Source: Venturia oleaginea (Eukaryota > Ascomycota > Dothideomycetes > Venturiales > Venturiaceae). From it: 64,000 nt of DNA. Shown here piece by piece: positions 42,218 to 53,921 of the stretch. Under the pieces are notes generated by a model that searched no databases, was not told where the DNA came from, and saw nothing but the letters and a program-made list of their open reading frames with translations. The position numbers were made by a program, and so were the translations under genes. The stretch's first letter is position 1, and the number at the start of each line of letters is the position of its first letter. The stretch covers positions 186,001-250,000 of the forward strand of contig JABMLP010000028.1 of NCBI GenBank assembly GCA_013176395.1, read 5' to 3'.

Positions 42218-44588
42218 TCAAGTTCTATCCTTGAGAAATGGAGGGTTGAAGGGCAATGATGGCGTCCGGCGCAACCTTGCGGACGTGGTGCCGAACTCTT
42301 GGCTTGTCCGACGAACCAAATTGCGAAGATTTGGAGCAGGGCTTTGGATAGTTGGTAACAATGTCGGAATATTGGTGCTAAGACGTGGAATTGCAGAAGT
42401 GGCCGCGAAATAGTGAGAAGAATCCGAGACTTGGACAGACGTGCTGACTTGGACATCGGAACCGGAGTCAGTATCATCGTTGCCATGGTCAGAGTCAGCG
42501 ACCTCGTGATGCACTTGCTGCGAGTGGCGGCGAGGAACAATCGAATGTCTCCGAACTGGACCGTTGAGCTGTTGTTGAGCCTGACTGAAGTAGCTACTTC
42601 GTTCGATTTCTGTATGTATTTCGATATCTATTGCAAGCACATGATTAGAACAAACGGAAATGGGCTAACCAGGCAGGAGGATGGATACTTTGGGAAAACG
42701 CTTTTGAGGGTCGTGATTGTCTTGGGTCCCTGCGATCTAAGAATTTCGATATCAGCATTAACAAAGCAATCGTGAATCTAGAGACGATACTCTTCAAAAT
42801 AGACTTCAACGGCCTCGGCGTGCGCGTCGAAACTGGCTCGGTCACGGAGCTGAGATACCGTGTTAAATAGCCAGGAACACCATTCGCGGGATCGCTAGAA
42901 CTGTTGATTTCGATGCAATCCTCAGGCACTTCGTTAAGCCTGCCGCTAGACTTCATCCTGGCAAGTTGCCCTGGCCGTGTGAGGTAGGGTTCGTCGACAA
43001 TAGAACCTCCATTGTTGGTTGTCTCGAGCAAGAGTTCCTCGTCCTCGATCTCGTCAAGTTCAGCGTTGCGGATTGTGTTTTCTCGAGCTTCGTTAAAGTT
43101 CATTTCTTCGAATTCTTCGACATCCGATTCGGCGGCTTCAGACTCGGACTCGGTTTCAGAATCGTGAGACTCAGACGCCTCAGAGGCGTCCTCGCTATCG
43201 CTGGTTTCTCGTGTTGGTGCCGTGACACTAAGCAACTGACTTTGTACCTCATTTGAAAAAGATACTCTGCGTAACCGTTTTAGAGGCCTTTCCAGAATGT
43301 CCGGGTGAATTCTGGAGACCTGCTTTGGTGGGAGCATCACCACAGCGTCCTGAGATACCGTATCTTGGGCCGTCAGGTCCGTGCCAATGAAAGGCGAATC
43401 ATCAAAATATTCAGGAATTTGCCGTGTGACATCAACTTCAAGCGTCATATCTTTTACTTGTCGAGGTACCAAAGGAGCTGAAGCCACGGGTAGCTCTTTT
43501 CGATCGCGCGCATTTATCAAAACCAAGGTTGAGACGGTAAGATGAGCGCTTCTGGACGCAGGCCTTTTCCGCTTGCATCTCGGTGTAAGTACCAGCTCGT
43601 GGTCATCAAATCCCTCTCGCGCAAGAAAATTCATGGGTGACTTCGGTGCAGGCAAGGTTTTCTTCAATGCACGGAAATTAAAGGCATCAGAAACTGGACT
43701 TCCGTTTTGCAAAGGGAGTCGAAGATTCTTCCGGATGGAGTGTAAAGGTCGCCGCTGTGATCGTGATGGAGTTCGAGCAGCTCTCCTGTGTTCAATAGGA
43801 GCACTAGCCTGCGTTTCCTCGATAGGATCAGACTCAACATGGAGAGCAATCTCAGGCGACACCCGAACACCCAAATCCGGCACTAACACCAGCTCGTTCT
43901 CTGTTGGAAGCCTCCGCTTTTTCAAGATCCTCTGCTTAGCCTTGTGGGGCAAGACTATCGGCATGTCTTCTGTGTCGGATGACATCGCCGAAGTTTTGGT
44001 CGTCACTGGCGAATTTCTTCTTGCAATGTAGTGCTTTTTTACCTTCTTCTTAACTCCGAACAGTCTGGCAATTGGGTCACAGTCCAAGATCGATTTTGTC
44101 GCCTGTTTAGACCTGGCGGGTCGCGAAACCACACAAGCAAGTGAAGTTGTGATTTCCTTGTCATCAGCTGGCTCCGGACTTGAGACGGGTGAGCGATTGA
44201 GTTCTGAATCTTGGGAAGCAGGAAGATCATAGAGACTTTCTCGACGCGTTTGAACGCACCTTTCTGCCTGTGGCCTCGGAATGCTCGACTCGCGGTGTTC
44301 TGCGAGCACAGGACGCGTTTGAACGGGCGAATTTCGTATTTCTGGTTCTGCAGGACGCATTTGAAAAATTTGAAGACCTTGTATTCGATTAGTTGATGAA
44401 GAACGCTCGTCTTCTGTGATAGAAGCTCTGAGCTGGCCGCCGCGAGACCTTCTTGGCTGAGCTGGAGTCCTCTCGCATGCTGCTCGGTACGCCTTGAGCG
44501 TGATGGGACCACTGCGGAATAAATGAGCAGGAATTGGAGCTGGCCTGGAGAGAGAGTCATCCGAAGACGACTCTCCTTCACTGTCCAT
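42218..44588 (-). CDS. Large disordered nuclear-type protein, 769 aa
   Basis: Model: complement(join(42218-42627, 42689-44588)), one 61-bp GT-AG intron, 770 codons with stop; the ATG at 44588 starts MDSEGESSSDDS. It is almost entirely low-complexity: Arg/Ser/Pro-rich N-half, then an acidic Ser/Glu stretch (about residues 485-525, SDSEDASEASESHDSETESE) and a Ser/Pro-rich C-terminus. KRLRRVSFSNEV contains RVSF, matching the RVxF protein-phosphatase-1 docking motif, and RPLKSILKS contains SILK, a second PP1 motif. No folded domain is recognised. Divergent from SEN34 across 422 bp. Function is unknown; a PP1-binding nuclear scaffold is an inference only. Confidence 0.75.
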
Positions 44589-45010
44589 GTTGCCTGAGAT
44601 GGCGCCGAGGAGCGATTGATGGTGAATCGAAGGTGAGAGCAGGAAGATGAGATGGGGACTCGACCGACTCGAAAAGGTCCCTGGATGCCAAGACTATGAC
44701 TCGAGACATGAAATATGCATCTACCAAGCAATTTTCGCTTCGAAAACTTCTTCTGCCAAACAACTCACACAAACAGGTATGCAACCTCCGATATCTCCCC
44801 TTCCAACCATGTTCTATGATTACACAACTATTTATCAATCTGTCAATCCACTGAAGCGTCCTAAAAAGGGCGCCAATGTTGAGCAATATTCATATATGAC
44901 TGGAGCACGAAAATCTTCACCTGTTACCTCTATTGGGTGATTGCGCCTTTGCTAATTCATGCAACCTCAGGCCACTCCATGCGAGCATTCACTAGACGAA
45001 GGCAGTAAAG
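44589..45010. promoter_or_regulatory. Shared divergent promoter region (769-aa protein / SEN34)
   Basis: 422 bp between two head-to-head genes. No strong TATA box or known operator was identified; the region must hold both promoters. Confidence 0.5.
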
Positions 45011-45862
45011 ATGGCTTCCATCACTGTCCCAGAACCATTCCCCATCAGTCGGGTAGCAGATAGGCACTTAATCTTCGATATCAACACCGTCACCTATATT
45101 CGACGCGAGCATCACATTTGCGGTGTCTTGATTGGCAACATTCCCCAGGCGGGTCAGCAGAATGTTTTCAATGGCATCCCGCTTGAGCTTATGCCAGAGG
45201 AAGCTCTTATGCTCGTCGAGAGAGGTCATGCATACCTGGTCGATGATGTAGCGTCACACTTACAAACACTCAAGCTCGCGAACAAGCAAGAGAAATTGGC
45301 TTACAAGCAAGGACTGGCGCAAGAGGGCAAAGTAGTAGCAATAGCTCAACAGCAAGATATGGCTTCGAAAAAAGCAAAGCATTTCGAGAAGATCGCTCGC
45401 AGCAGTTCTGGAGCAGGCTCATCATCTCCCTTGCTACCTTTATCGCCCGCACTGAAGGTGCCGTCCTCACAGCTGGTGGAACCGTTGCTTGTCACGCCCA
45501 CAACTTCGTCGACGCTGATCAAAGCCTCACCACCAAGCCCTGCCCTACCTTTGCCAACAGTTCCTTCCTCATATCCTCTCTTCACTCATCTACACTCAAA
45601 GGGATACTTCATGTCTCCGGGCTTGCGCTTCGGATGTCAATATGTGGCATATCCTGGCGACCCATTGCGATTCCATAGTCACTTCTTGGCTGCCGGCGCA
45701 GAGTGGGAAGAAGAGATTGACTTACTTGATATCGTAGGAGGTGGAAGACTTGGCACATCTGTAAAAAAGGGATATCTTCTTGGTGGTGCTGAACGCAAGG
45801 CAGACGGAGGTGATGAAGATGGCGAGGTGAGGACATTTTGTTTTGAGTGGGCTGCCATGTAA
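45011..45862 (+). CDS. SEN34: tRNA-splicing endonuclease subunit Sen34
   Basis: 283 aa, no intron, ATG at 45011. Sen34 is one of two catalytic subunits of the tRNA-splicing endonuclease and cuts the 3' splice site of pre-tRNAs. The N-terminal fold is recognisable (REHHICGVLIGNIPQAGQQNVFNGIPLELMPEEA), followed by a charged linker. The catalytic C-terminal domain has Tyr in YVAYPGDPLRFHSHF, His in HSHF and Lys in TSVKKGYLLG, the expected Tyr-His-Lys triad. Length is normal for fungi. The substrate class is represented in this window by the intron-containing tRNA-Val at 40 kb. Single-copy housekeeping gene. Confidence 0.93.
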   Translation: MASITVPEPFPISRVADRHLIFDINTVTYIRREHHICGVLIGNIPQAGQQNVFNGIPLELMPEEALMLVERGHAYLVDDVASHLQTLKLANKQEKLAYKQGLAQEGKVVAIAQQQDMASKKAKHFEKIARSSSGAGSSSPLLPLSPALKVPSSQLVEPLLVTPTTSSTLIKASPPSPALPLPTVPSSYPLFTHLHSKGYFMSPGLRFGCQYVAYPGDPLRFHSHFLAAGAEWEEEIDLLDIVGGGRLGTSVKKGYLLGGAERKADGGDEDGEVRTFCFEWAAM

Positions 45863-46103
45863 GCCGCTTGATAATTGGCCACGGAAAAGTTTGTCGCAGT
45901 GGATGAAAAGTCGTGAAGACAAAATTATGTATGCAAACCATCTCCATAGGAAGACAATTCTTGGTAAACTAAATGGAGGAATCTTCAGGACTCGATCGCC
46001 AATATGCACTGCGAATGGAGATATTTTGTATGGAACCCATGCTCGGTCCTGAAATTACTATTTGCAAACGACAACAGACATTCCGTCGATTTTACCAGTT
46101 TCA

Positions 46104-47703
46104 TCAACTGGGAGTCCTATCCGCCCTCGACACGAACACACATTTGAAAGGTTTAGGATGACTCGTCAATCCATTCGTCACCTCCACGATCGGGCTATTC
46201 TGCACACCCGTCTCAGGATTCGTCCAACGTTCGAGCGTCGTTGTCGACAGCAGACTCGCAACCACAATCCACACACTCGCCTCCGCCAAGTGCTGTCCAA
46301 CACATATCCGTCGACCGAAGCCGAAATGGCCCTTTGGTAATGGCTCGCCCAGTCCTCCTTCGGACCTTGACACATATCGATCGGGATTGAACTCGTCAGG
46401 CGACGAGTACACCCTTTCATCATGGGTCATCGCTCTTGCGTTCGCATACACCAAAGATCCTTTTGGTATGAAATAGCCATTATAGAAATCATCTTCGATA
46501 CTCCTGTGGGGCACTCCGAGCGGCGATACTGGGCACCAACGCAGCGTCTCTTGCACGATATAGTCGATATATTGCAACTTTGGTCGATCTGCGAATGTTG
46601 GCAAACGACCTGGCTCAATCACCTCGTCTATGAGCATCTGAGCTTTTCGCTGAATTTCGGGGTGAAGTAGCATATTCAGAACGAAGACGACCAGAGTACT
46701 CCACGTCGTGTCCTGTCCAGCTGCATAGACGGCTCCAGCTGCATCTTTGATGTCTTCGATGGACATCTCCACGGGTTTGCCCTTTTCCGTTTTGATCCGC
46801 CTCTCGGCCAGGAGCGTGTTAATCAGCGATGGGTCAGCGCACCCATTATCGAACTGTGCTTTCACACTCGCAAACGGCGCGTCGTGAATCTGTCGAATCG
46901 CCCACTTCCAATCCCTCGCGAATTTTAGACTTCGATCTGGTACAAGCCAAGTCGGCAACTTCGCAACACACGGGAAGAAATCGACAAGAGTACCAGCAGG
47001 AGCACCTCCATGGCCAAGAGCATAAGACGCATTATCAGACATCTTGATATACGGATCTTGATCATTGTCGATGTGGATCCCGAAACCGATTCCGAGAACG
47101 ATGGCAGTGGCGAAGCGTCTCATGATCGTTTCCCATTTTTCTGGTTCCTTGAGGATACCCTCGATTAGGACTCGGGTTTCTCGTTCTTGCAAGGAGCGGT
47201 ATTGCGTGATATTGCTTTTTTGGAAAGATTTCTGGAGAATCTTTCTGTGCATTCTGAAACGGGGACCCCATTGTAGGAACTACCAAGTCAGCTTTACGAT
47301 CCATTGGGTTTTTGGAGTGACATACTGTTAAAGTTCCTCGCCATCCCATTTGCTCGAAAAGCACAAAACGTGGCCTATCGCAGTAATTGGCGCCACGTTT
47401 GTCTAACAAGTCCACAGCCGCTTCAACGCTGTTGAGGACAATGACTGGTTGACCGAGGACATTGAAAGACAGGATATCGCTACCCAATTCTTTGGACAGC
47501 TGCTGGTAGTAGTATTCGGGATTGCGTGCTGGAATGACACGCAGATGCCCAAGGATTGGTTCGCCTTTTGGTCCTGGAGGAAGTGGCAATCCTCTCGATT
47601 TCTTTTTGAGAACATAACACGACGAGATTTTCCAGGCGATCAGGGCAACCAGTAGAAGTGCGAAGGTCGCGGATCGAAAATGTTGCAGCTCGAAAGATAT
47701 CAT
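46104..47703 (-). CDS. Cytochrome P450 monooxygenase, 517 aa
   Basis: Model: complement(join(46104-47279, 47326-47703)), one 46-bp intron; start chosen at MISFELQHF because the membrane anchor (FALLLVALIAWKI) follows directly; an in-frame upstream extension to 47796 is possible. The proline hinge LPLPPGPKGEPILGH is followed by the I-helix AAGQDTTW, ETLRW (ExxR), FNPDRYV and the haem loop FGFGRRICVGQ with its Cys ligand. All key residues are present. The sequence style resembles fungal O-methylsterigmatocystin-oxidoreductase-type P450s; the substrate cannot be told. Divergently transcribed from the dioxygenase gene with a shared promoter, suggesting that its product feeds that enzyme. Confidence 0.92.
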
Positions 47704-48156
47704 TTTCGCCAATATCTTGAGATTGCAAGAGAAGGTAAAACGTATTCTCTCCCCCGTAGGAATACTTTCTTCGACCCAGTAACTAACTTCTTCCATAACA
47801 GACGTAGGCTAAAGGTGCCGCTTTTACTTCACGTTGTTGGATAGCCCCTCTTCGTGTCCCTGCCTTGTCTTCGGATCCACGTGCATGTAATTGGGCGGAA
47901 CAACAGTGGAGCAGACTAGATAAAGGTTGCCGGCCGGCAACCTGCAACCGCAAGTCAAGTTTACTTTTTCCGGCATTCGTCAACCCTCTTGGTAGATATC
48001 AGTATGGAGCGTATCAAGAACATCGGAGCTTGGTACATCTCGATTTGATCCAGTTCAAACGACCCCTGTGCCGCCTACCTTTGGAGCTTCGATGCAAAAT
48101 ATTATGAGCTAGATCACTCAATCCATCCATCAACCTCTCGATATAACAACGAAAAC
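47704..48156. promoter_or_regulatory. Bidirectional promoter with an 18-bp perfect palindrome
   Basis: 453 bp between the P450 and dioxygenase start codons. GGTTGCCGGCCGGCAACC at 47925-47942 is a perfect palindrome, followed at once by a further half-site GCAACC (47945-47950). It contains inverted CGG/CCG triplets, the kind of site bound by Zn2Cys6 factors, and a Zn2Cys6-type gene lies nearby at 50348. Regulation by that factor is an inference. Confidence 0.55.
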
Positions 48157-49649
48157 ATGGCCACTGCATCATGTTCATACTCTTCAATACCCACAGCGCA
48201 AGATCCCTATAGCTACCAGTGCGGCTTCGGCAACCGCTTCACATCTGAAGCGATCCCTGGCGTTCTTCCCCAGGGCAGGAACTGTCCGCAGAAGGTCAAA
48301 TATGATCTCTTTTCGGAGCAGCTGAATGGTTTGGGGTTTATTGCGGCGCGCTCGGCTTTGCAGCATGTTTGGATGTATCGAATATTGCCTTCAGTTGCGC
48401 ACAAGGAGATCTCCAAGTCAGATATCAACTCAAAGGTCTGATGGATATCTCAGCGGTACCGATCAATCGCTAAAAGTGGCTATAGGTGGAAGCATGTTTC
48501 TCACCGCTGAATCCGAAGGTGGGGTACAATCCTTGTCAACAAGCCTGGGATCCTTTAGCATTGCCTGAAGGATCAACGAGGATCGATTTTGTTCAAGGTT
48601 TGAGAACGATAGCTGGGCAAGGAGATGCAGTTAACAAGTCTGGGATTGCGATCCATGTATACGCTGCCAACGCGTCGATGGAGAGACGAGCATTCTGCAA
48701 CAACGACGGCGATTTCCTGATTCTACCACAGCAAGGTCGTCTGGATATCCAGACTGAGCTCGGACACATGATGGTACGGCCTGGAGAACTCATCGTCATA
48801 CAAGCAGGTATTCGATTCAAGGTTTCTCTACCAGACGGTCCCTCGCGTGGCTACATCCAAGAAATATTCGGTGCACATTATGAGCTTCCAGAACTGGGCC
48901 CGTTGGGCTCAAATGGTATGGCGTTACCGCGGGATTTTGAAATGCCTTTGGCGAGTTTTGACCTCGATCATGCTTCTGAATGGGAGATTCTGTACAAACT
49001 CGCTGGCAATCTGCATTCTTGCCGACAAGACCATACCCCTTTCGATGTGGTAGCATGGCACGGCACTCTCGTCCCATACAAATACGCCATTGAAAAATTC
49101 ATCAATGTGGCCAATGTCGAAGTTGACCAGGCTGATCCAACCATTTACTGCGTCCTCACAGCGAAATCGAATATTCCTGGAACGTCACTCACGGATTTCC
49201 TCATCTTCACGAAAAAGTGGATTTCCACACACGATACATTCCGACCGCCATACTACCACCGGAACATGTCCACCGAGATGATGGGGTTGGTGTACGGTAC
49301 TTATGGCGGAAGTTCGCATGCTTTAGAACCTGGGGGATTGAGCTACGAAGCAGCTTACATGCCGCATGGGGAGACGCATGAGACGTGGAAGGATGCCACG
49401 ACGAAGGAATTAGTTCCGATCAGGATTTGTGAGGATACTCTTGCTTTTATGTTTCATATCTCGGTACCGCTGTTGTTGACGAAATTCGCAATGGCGGATT
49501 CTGGGCGGCATGCTGCCAGTATGGATCACTGGGAAGGTGTACAGGGGCAATTTTTCCAGCACATGGATGAGGTTAATGAGCGGTTGGTGGCTGCTGGACG
49601 ACCTGGACTGAAGCTTGTGGGAAAGGGTACCGTGGCGGCTGGTAACTGA
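48157..49649 (+). CDS. Homogentisate 1,2-dioxygenase-like protein, 480 aa
   Basis: Model: join(48157-48435, 48486-49649), one 50-bp intron. Homogentisate dioxygenase opens the aromatic ring in Tyr/Phe breakdown. The family pattern runs throughout: YQCGFGNRFTSEAIPG, YRILPSVAH, FNNDGDFLI-like block, RPPYYHRN. Iron ligands are conserved with exact spacing: His in YYHRN, Glu six residues on (STEMMG), His thirty further (MPHGETH). The position of the active-site His292 of the human enzyme is Gln here (VDQADPT, 43 residues before the first ligand). The protein is clearly divergent (for example HRNMSTEMM for HRNCMSEFM), so it is likely a paralog with a changed substrate or rate rather than the housekeeping enzyme. 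Confidence 0.88.
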
Positions 49650-50347
49650 TGTGGACGCTGTGTGGAAGAAGTTCAACAACATTAAAGATGTAAATTTAAA
49701 AAGGGGTCAATATTCTACCGACAGAAGGAGAATATGGAGAAAACTGTCAAAATGTGACAGAGGCAATATTAGACTAGATCTAATTGAGAACCCCTTTGTT
49801 GTATATATACGGGCTCCTTATAAGAACCCTATTTGGTAAACAATTCATCATGTTACCCCATTCTCTTTTGATAAAAACCAGGGTGAGTAGATTAGCTCAA
49901 CTTGTTAATAGGGTGAATATCTCGATTAGTACTTCGAATCTAGTAGAAGTAGATGGAAATCGAGGGTTTGCTCATAATCTCCTCAAAGTCGGAATTGAAA
50001 ATAATAAAAAGTTGTTCTCCAATGGCCGATAGGTAGCACGCCACGTAGATAGATTTCCATTCAGTTGTTGCCAACACGATTCAGGAACTGCCGAAGATGT
50101 GCCGGTTTGACTCGAGCGGTCTTCTTGCCGAACTTCGACGCGTCTTTGTTCCTCGCAACTCAACCACTCATGTCTCTGTCGATTGCCTGTGCCGTTTCTT
50201 ATCTTAAGATGGCCCATATACGGATATATCCGTTGCTGTACCCGCCTTCTAGCATTCGATGCATAGGCAATTCACTTTCTGTCCCCTTCACGCGTCTTGC
50301 ATCTCCTTCAAGGGATAGCTGCTTGTTATTCCGCGAACCGGCTGGCA
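49650..50347. other. Intergenic, no gene recognised
   Basis: 3' end of the dioxygenase gene and 5' region of the broken regulator. AT-rich 49670-50000. Confidence 0.45.
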
Positions 50348-52229
50348 ATGTCGATACCAGATAATGGAGACGGTACCCTTTTGAAACAGCCAGCTCAGCC
50401 GCGCCGTCAAAGAGCCAGTGCAGCTTGCCGGAGATTCCGCCATGCCAGGCCTGCACAGCTGCGGGCTCGACCTGGGTGGGCCTCTGTACGTTCCCAAAAC
50501 GAGGAGAGATAGATGTGGACCGGAATTGGCGCTCTCGTGGTCCTATGAACAGCATACAGGATCTCTAGTCATCTCGTCAAGCGGATCTGCATGAGCATCA
50601 ACGCGGTGTTCATACGTCCTCCGAAGGCCACAATCTGTCAAAATCGAGAGCTCTAGACATAGCGAATATGCAACAGCATCAGAAGGCTTCAAAACTTCAC
50701 GTCGTAGTTGATATCATCGATTCCGATCGAGTCTTCATGAGATCGTATTTTCAGCTTGGTTCCATACCAGAATCGACTTTTCCTGAACGAATAGCCAACA
50801 ATGAAGAGGATGGGTTCTTGATCTTATGTGTGCTGTGCCTCTCAGCTCGATTTACTACTTCCCTCGTCGCGGGATATGAACGTTGCAAAGAAGCTACGAA
50901 TTGTTTCATGCTGCAAGCTCTCGAATTGGTGCCAGAGAGGTTGTAAAGCCCTAACTTGGAAAATACTCAAGGATTCTTCTTGCTATCAATCGCTGAATGG
51001 GGCAATGGTGAACGAGAACGAAGCTCTATTCATATGGGTATTGCCATGAGGATGGCCGCAATGTTGAAGTTGCACCGAGAGGAGACATACCATTTGGAGG
51101 CGAATGCATCAGAAGAAGATGTTATTGAGGCTGAAATGGGTCGGCGCACGTTTTGGATGATTCAGAGTCAAGACAATCTTCATACCGGGTATACTTCGCC
51201 TGCAGCCTTTGCACTTGACGACATCACCGCTCTCTTGCCTTGCGAAGAATCCGACTTTCAATTTGGCATTGTTACACATGATCGAGCTGCTCTTCAAAAT
51301 ACTGTCCCCGCCATAAAAGACCCTTCTCTAACGGCATTCACCAAGCGTCCTCTTTTTGCAACGCTCATTCAGGCCCACAGTCTGTGGGGAAAGGTTGCTA
51401 GGAGGGCTGCGGGTTCGAGTCTTGCTCCGCCCTCGTCCTATGTGGGTCCCAGCTCCGAATATAGAGGAATGGTACAGGCCCTCAACGAATTCGAGCGTCA
51501 TCTTCTTCCGCAGCAAAAGTGGTCGACACGAAACTTGAAAGTTTGGAAGGATTTTGGGTTTGAGCTTGCCTATCTATCGTTCGTCATGATGCTCAGACTA
51601 AGCAATATCATCGTTCGGAGGATGTACCTCCCAGATATAAAAGCATGCGTGACTGGCCAGAATGTGGACGATACGACAAGTAATTTTTGGGAGGGCATCT
51701 TCAACAAGCTGTTTCGCACGACCGAAGAACTGTACGAGCAGGTTGAAGCCTTATTCCAATGCAGTCTCTAGACCATACCCAAGCATATCCTGCCATCTTG
51801 GTTTTGCCGGTATATGTGTGTGGTTCACTTTCTTTGAACCTGTTGAGATGCCCGGCGCTGTGTCCTGCTCTGGCACATAAGGCTGCTCTAATGGTCAAAC
51901 GTTGTCTCCAAGCCATCACAGAACTTCAATTGGCATAGCATATGGCCACCTCGTGGCAACAAGGGCTACAGCACGCAGCGAGTCCTCCAGGTCCCAATTC
52001 TCCGCACAATCCAAATAGCAGGCGGTTGGCGACACCAACGCAAAAGACACAAGTGTTAACCCCATCACATACGCGTCATGAGGGGATTACGTTGAGTTCA
52101 AACGTCAAGCTCCACCACGAGGCTCAGCCAAGACTTTTTCATATGAATCCAGATCTCGACCATGATGTATTTGATATGGAGGTCCTGGCATTTCTTCATG
52201 GAGAAGCTCACTCTGGATTTCGGGACATA
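50348..52229 (+). pseudogene. Zn2Cys6 fungal transcription factor, broken
   Basis: The start at 50348 (MSIPDNGDG) leads to RRQRASAACRR, the head of a Zn2Cys6 finger, but the middle (RKxRCD) is missing. The finger end CQACTAAGSTW lies in another frame, so about 30 bp plus the frame have been lost. The fungal-specific regulatory domain follows: VVVDIIDSDRVF, EEDGFLILCVLCLSARF, an in-frame TAA at 50944-50946, then NTQGFFLLSIAEWG, GIAMRMAAMLKLHREE and EAEMGRRTFWMIQSQDN. After 51771 the C-terminus continues only with frameshifts (AALMVKRCLQAITELQ, then 51942-52229). It lies inside the putative catabolic cluster and was probably its regulator. Confidence 0.78.
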
Positions 52230-52256
52230 TGAAAGTCCTCTTCATAGTCGTGCCCT

Positions 52257-53351
52257 TCACACTGCTTTATCTGCTCCTGGGTCTTCTTGTTTATGTTGAC
52301 GACCGAATTCGCCTTTCAGAGCCTGTGCTGCCTCCTGCATCATAACCCTACCCTTCCTCAAAACACCGCATAAACCCAGGATGGAGTGAGTGCCACCCTC
52401 GATCTCATACATTGTTACCGGAACTTCCAGCTCGCTCAATTGTCGCGCGAACAATTGTGCTTTTGGTGCCAGCAGATCCTGCCCCGAAATTGCCATCCAT
52501 GTTGGTGGTAGACGCTTCAGCAACGTCTCCGGGGCTAAATTAGGCGATGCGTCCCAATTTTTCCAGTTACTCTCAACCGGCATATACATTCGCCGATACC
52601 ATGTCATACGGGTAGGTGTCAGCCATGGCGCGTTGCGGTTCTCGCGCCAAATTCCATCAGCTGTTGCTGTGTTGTCAACAACAGGCACGATCAGCAATTG
52701 AGAGAAAATCCGGACGTCGAGTTCTTGAGCAGCTTTCAAGCAAAGAACAATCGCCAAATTCGCTCCTGCTGATGTGCCTCCAACAGTGACGCGATCAAGA
52801 TTTAGGTTGAAAAGATCTCTCCCAGCACTGCATACCCAACGAAGTGATTCCATAGCGTCATTCACCGCGGTTGGATAAGGATGTTCCGGCGCTAGACGAT
52901 AGTCGACTGTGATCACTACGCATTGCGCTTCTAGCAGACAGAGATAATCAGTATCGTGTCCACCTAGCCTTGCTCATCCTCTTTCATACAGCAACTTACC
53001 TCGGCATACAAAGCTGCAAAAGTCCTTGCCGTCGTCCAGCCCCCCAATCGCCCATCCACCTCCATGAAACCACAAGAAACAAGGCAGATTATGGGCTTGA
53101 CTTGTCTCAGGGACATACGCTCGCAGCTTGAAGTTCGGGAGCTCGATGTCCTGGACAGAGGCCACTTCTACTGTCATCACGCGGCCAAAAGGGAGTGAGG
53201 GAACTGTTCGTGCACTCCCATCCCAGGTCTTGGACTCATCACGCGGTACATATTGTATATGTTCGTCGTGAAATGCGACATACTCCGGATCTAGCTTTCC
53301 GCGAATGTCAGGATGGATCGGCTGGTATATTGTTCGTCTTTCTTCTGACAT
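52257..53351 (-). CDS. Alpha/beta hydrolase (GDXG/hormone-sensitive-lipase type), 341 aa
   Basis: Model: complement(join(52257-52930, 53000-53351)), one 69-bp intron, 342 codons with stop; ATG at 53351. The oxyanion-hole motif HGGGWAIGG comes first, then DYRLAPEHPYP, the nucleophile elbow GTSAGAN (Ser), WMAISGQDLL (Asp) and GGTHSIL (His): a complete catalytic triad. No signal peptide, so a cytosolic esterase/lipase/lactonase. It is divergent from the permease at 53922 and beside the dioxygenase-P450 pair, which suggests it hydrolyses an ester or lactone in the same pathway; the substrate is not known. Confidence 0.92.
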
Positions 53352-53921
53352 GGCGGGCTGAAGGATAACTTTTGTTATACTACGTGTAAGGACTCATGTC
53401 GGAAATGATGTAGAATTTGGTTATGGAGGGCCGCTTATTTGTCTCACAAGAGTCTGTGGTGGAGTAAACTGCTGACAGACTTTCACCCTATTAAGTCTGC
53501 GCTGGTCTCTGCTAGAGCCTTCTTCCTACGATCTACGATGATGAATCAGACTCACGGCTTAATCTCCCATAACATCTGGACAGGAACAGTTGGTCCGCTA
53601 TCCGGCAAAATAACCGACATCACGATAAGCTAGCAGGGACCCACAGCTTTACCTTGTCACGCAAACGATAACAGCTCCCGTTGCCGGAGCCGGACCAGTT
53701 TTCGGGACAGTCAAATCAAGTCTTTGCCTGTCCTGTTTGTAGCCAAGAGGGTAGTTGGCTTGAAGGCCTTGTCCTCAGCCTCGTCGATTTCTTATCTCTC
53801 CAGAAGATAATCATACGATCCCTGAATCCACATATCTAGATGCTCAAGCTCTTGCCCTTCGTCAAGGATCGTATTTTCCCTCCATCTTTTTGAAATTCAA
53901 GCCAACATTTGTCTCAAGGAG
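53352..53921. promoter_or_regulatory. Divergent promoter region (hydrolase / permease)
   Basis: 570 bp between head-to-head genes. CCGGCAA (about 53599) and GTTGCCGG (about 53684) share the half-site TTGCCGG/CCGGCAA with the palindrome at 47925. A 7-8 bp match is suggestive only. Confidence 0.4.
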
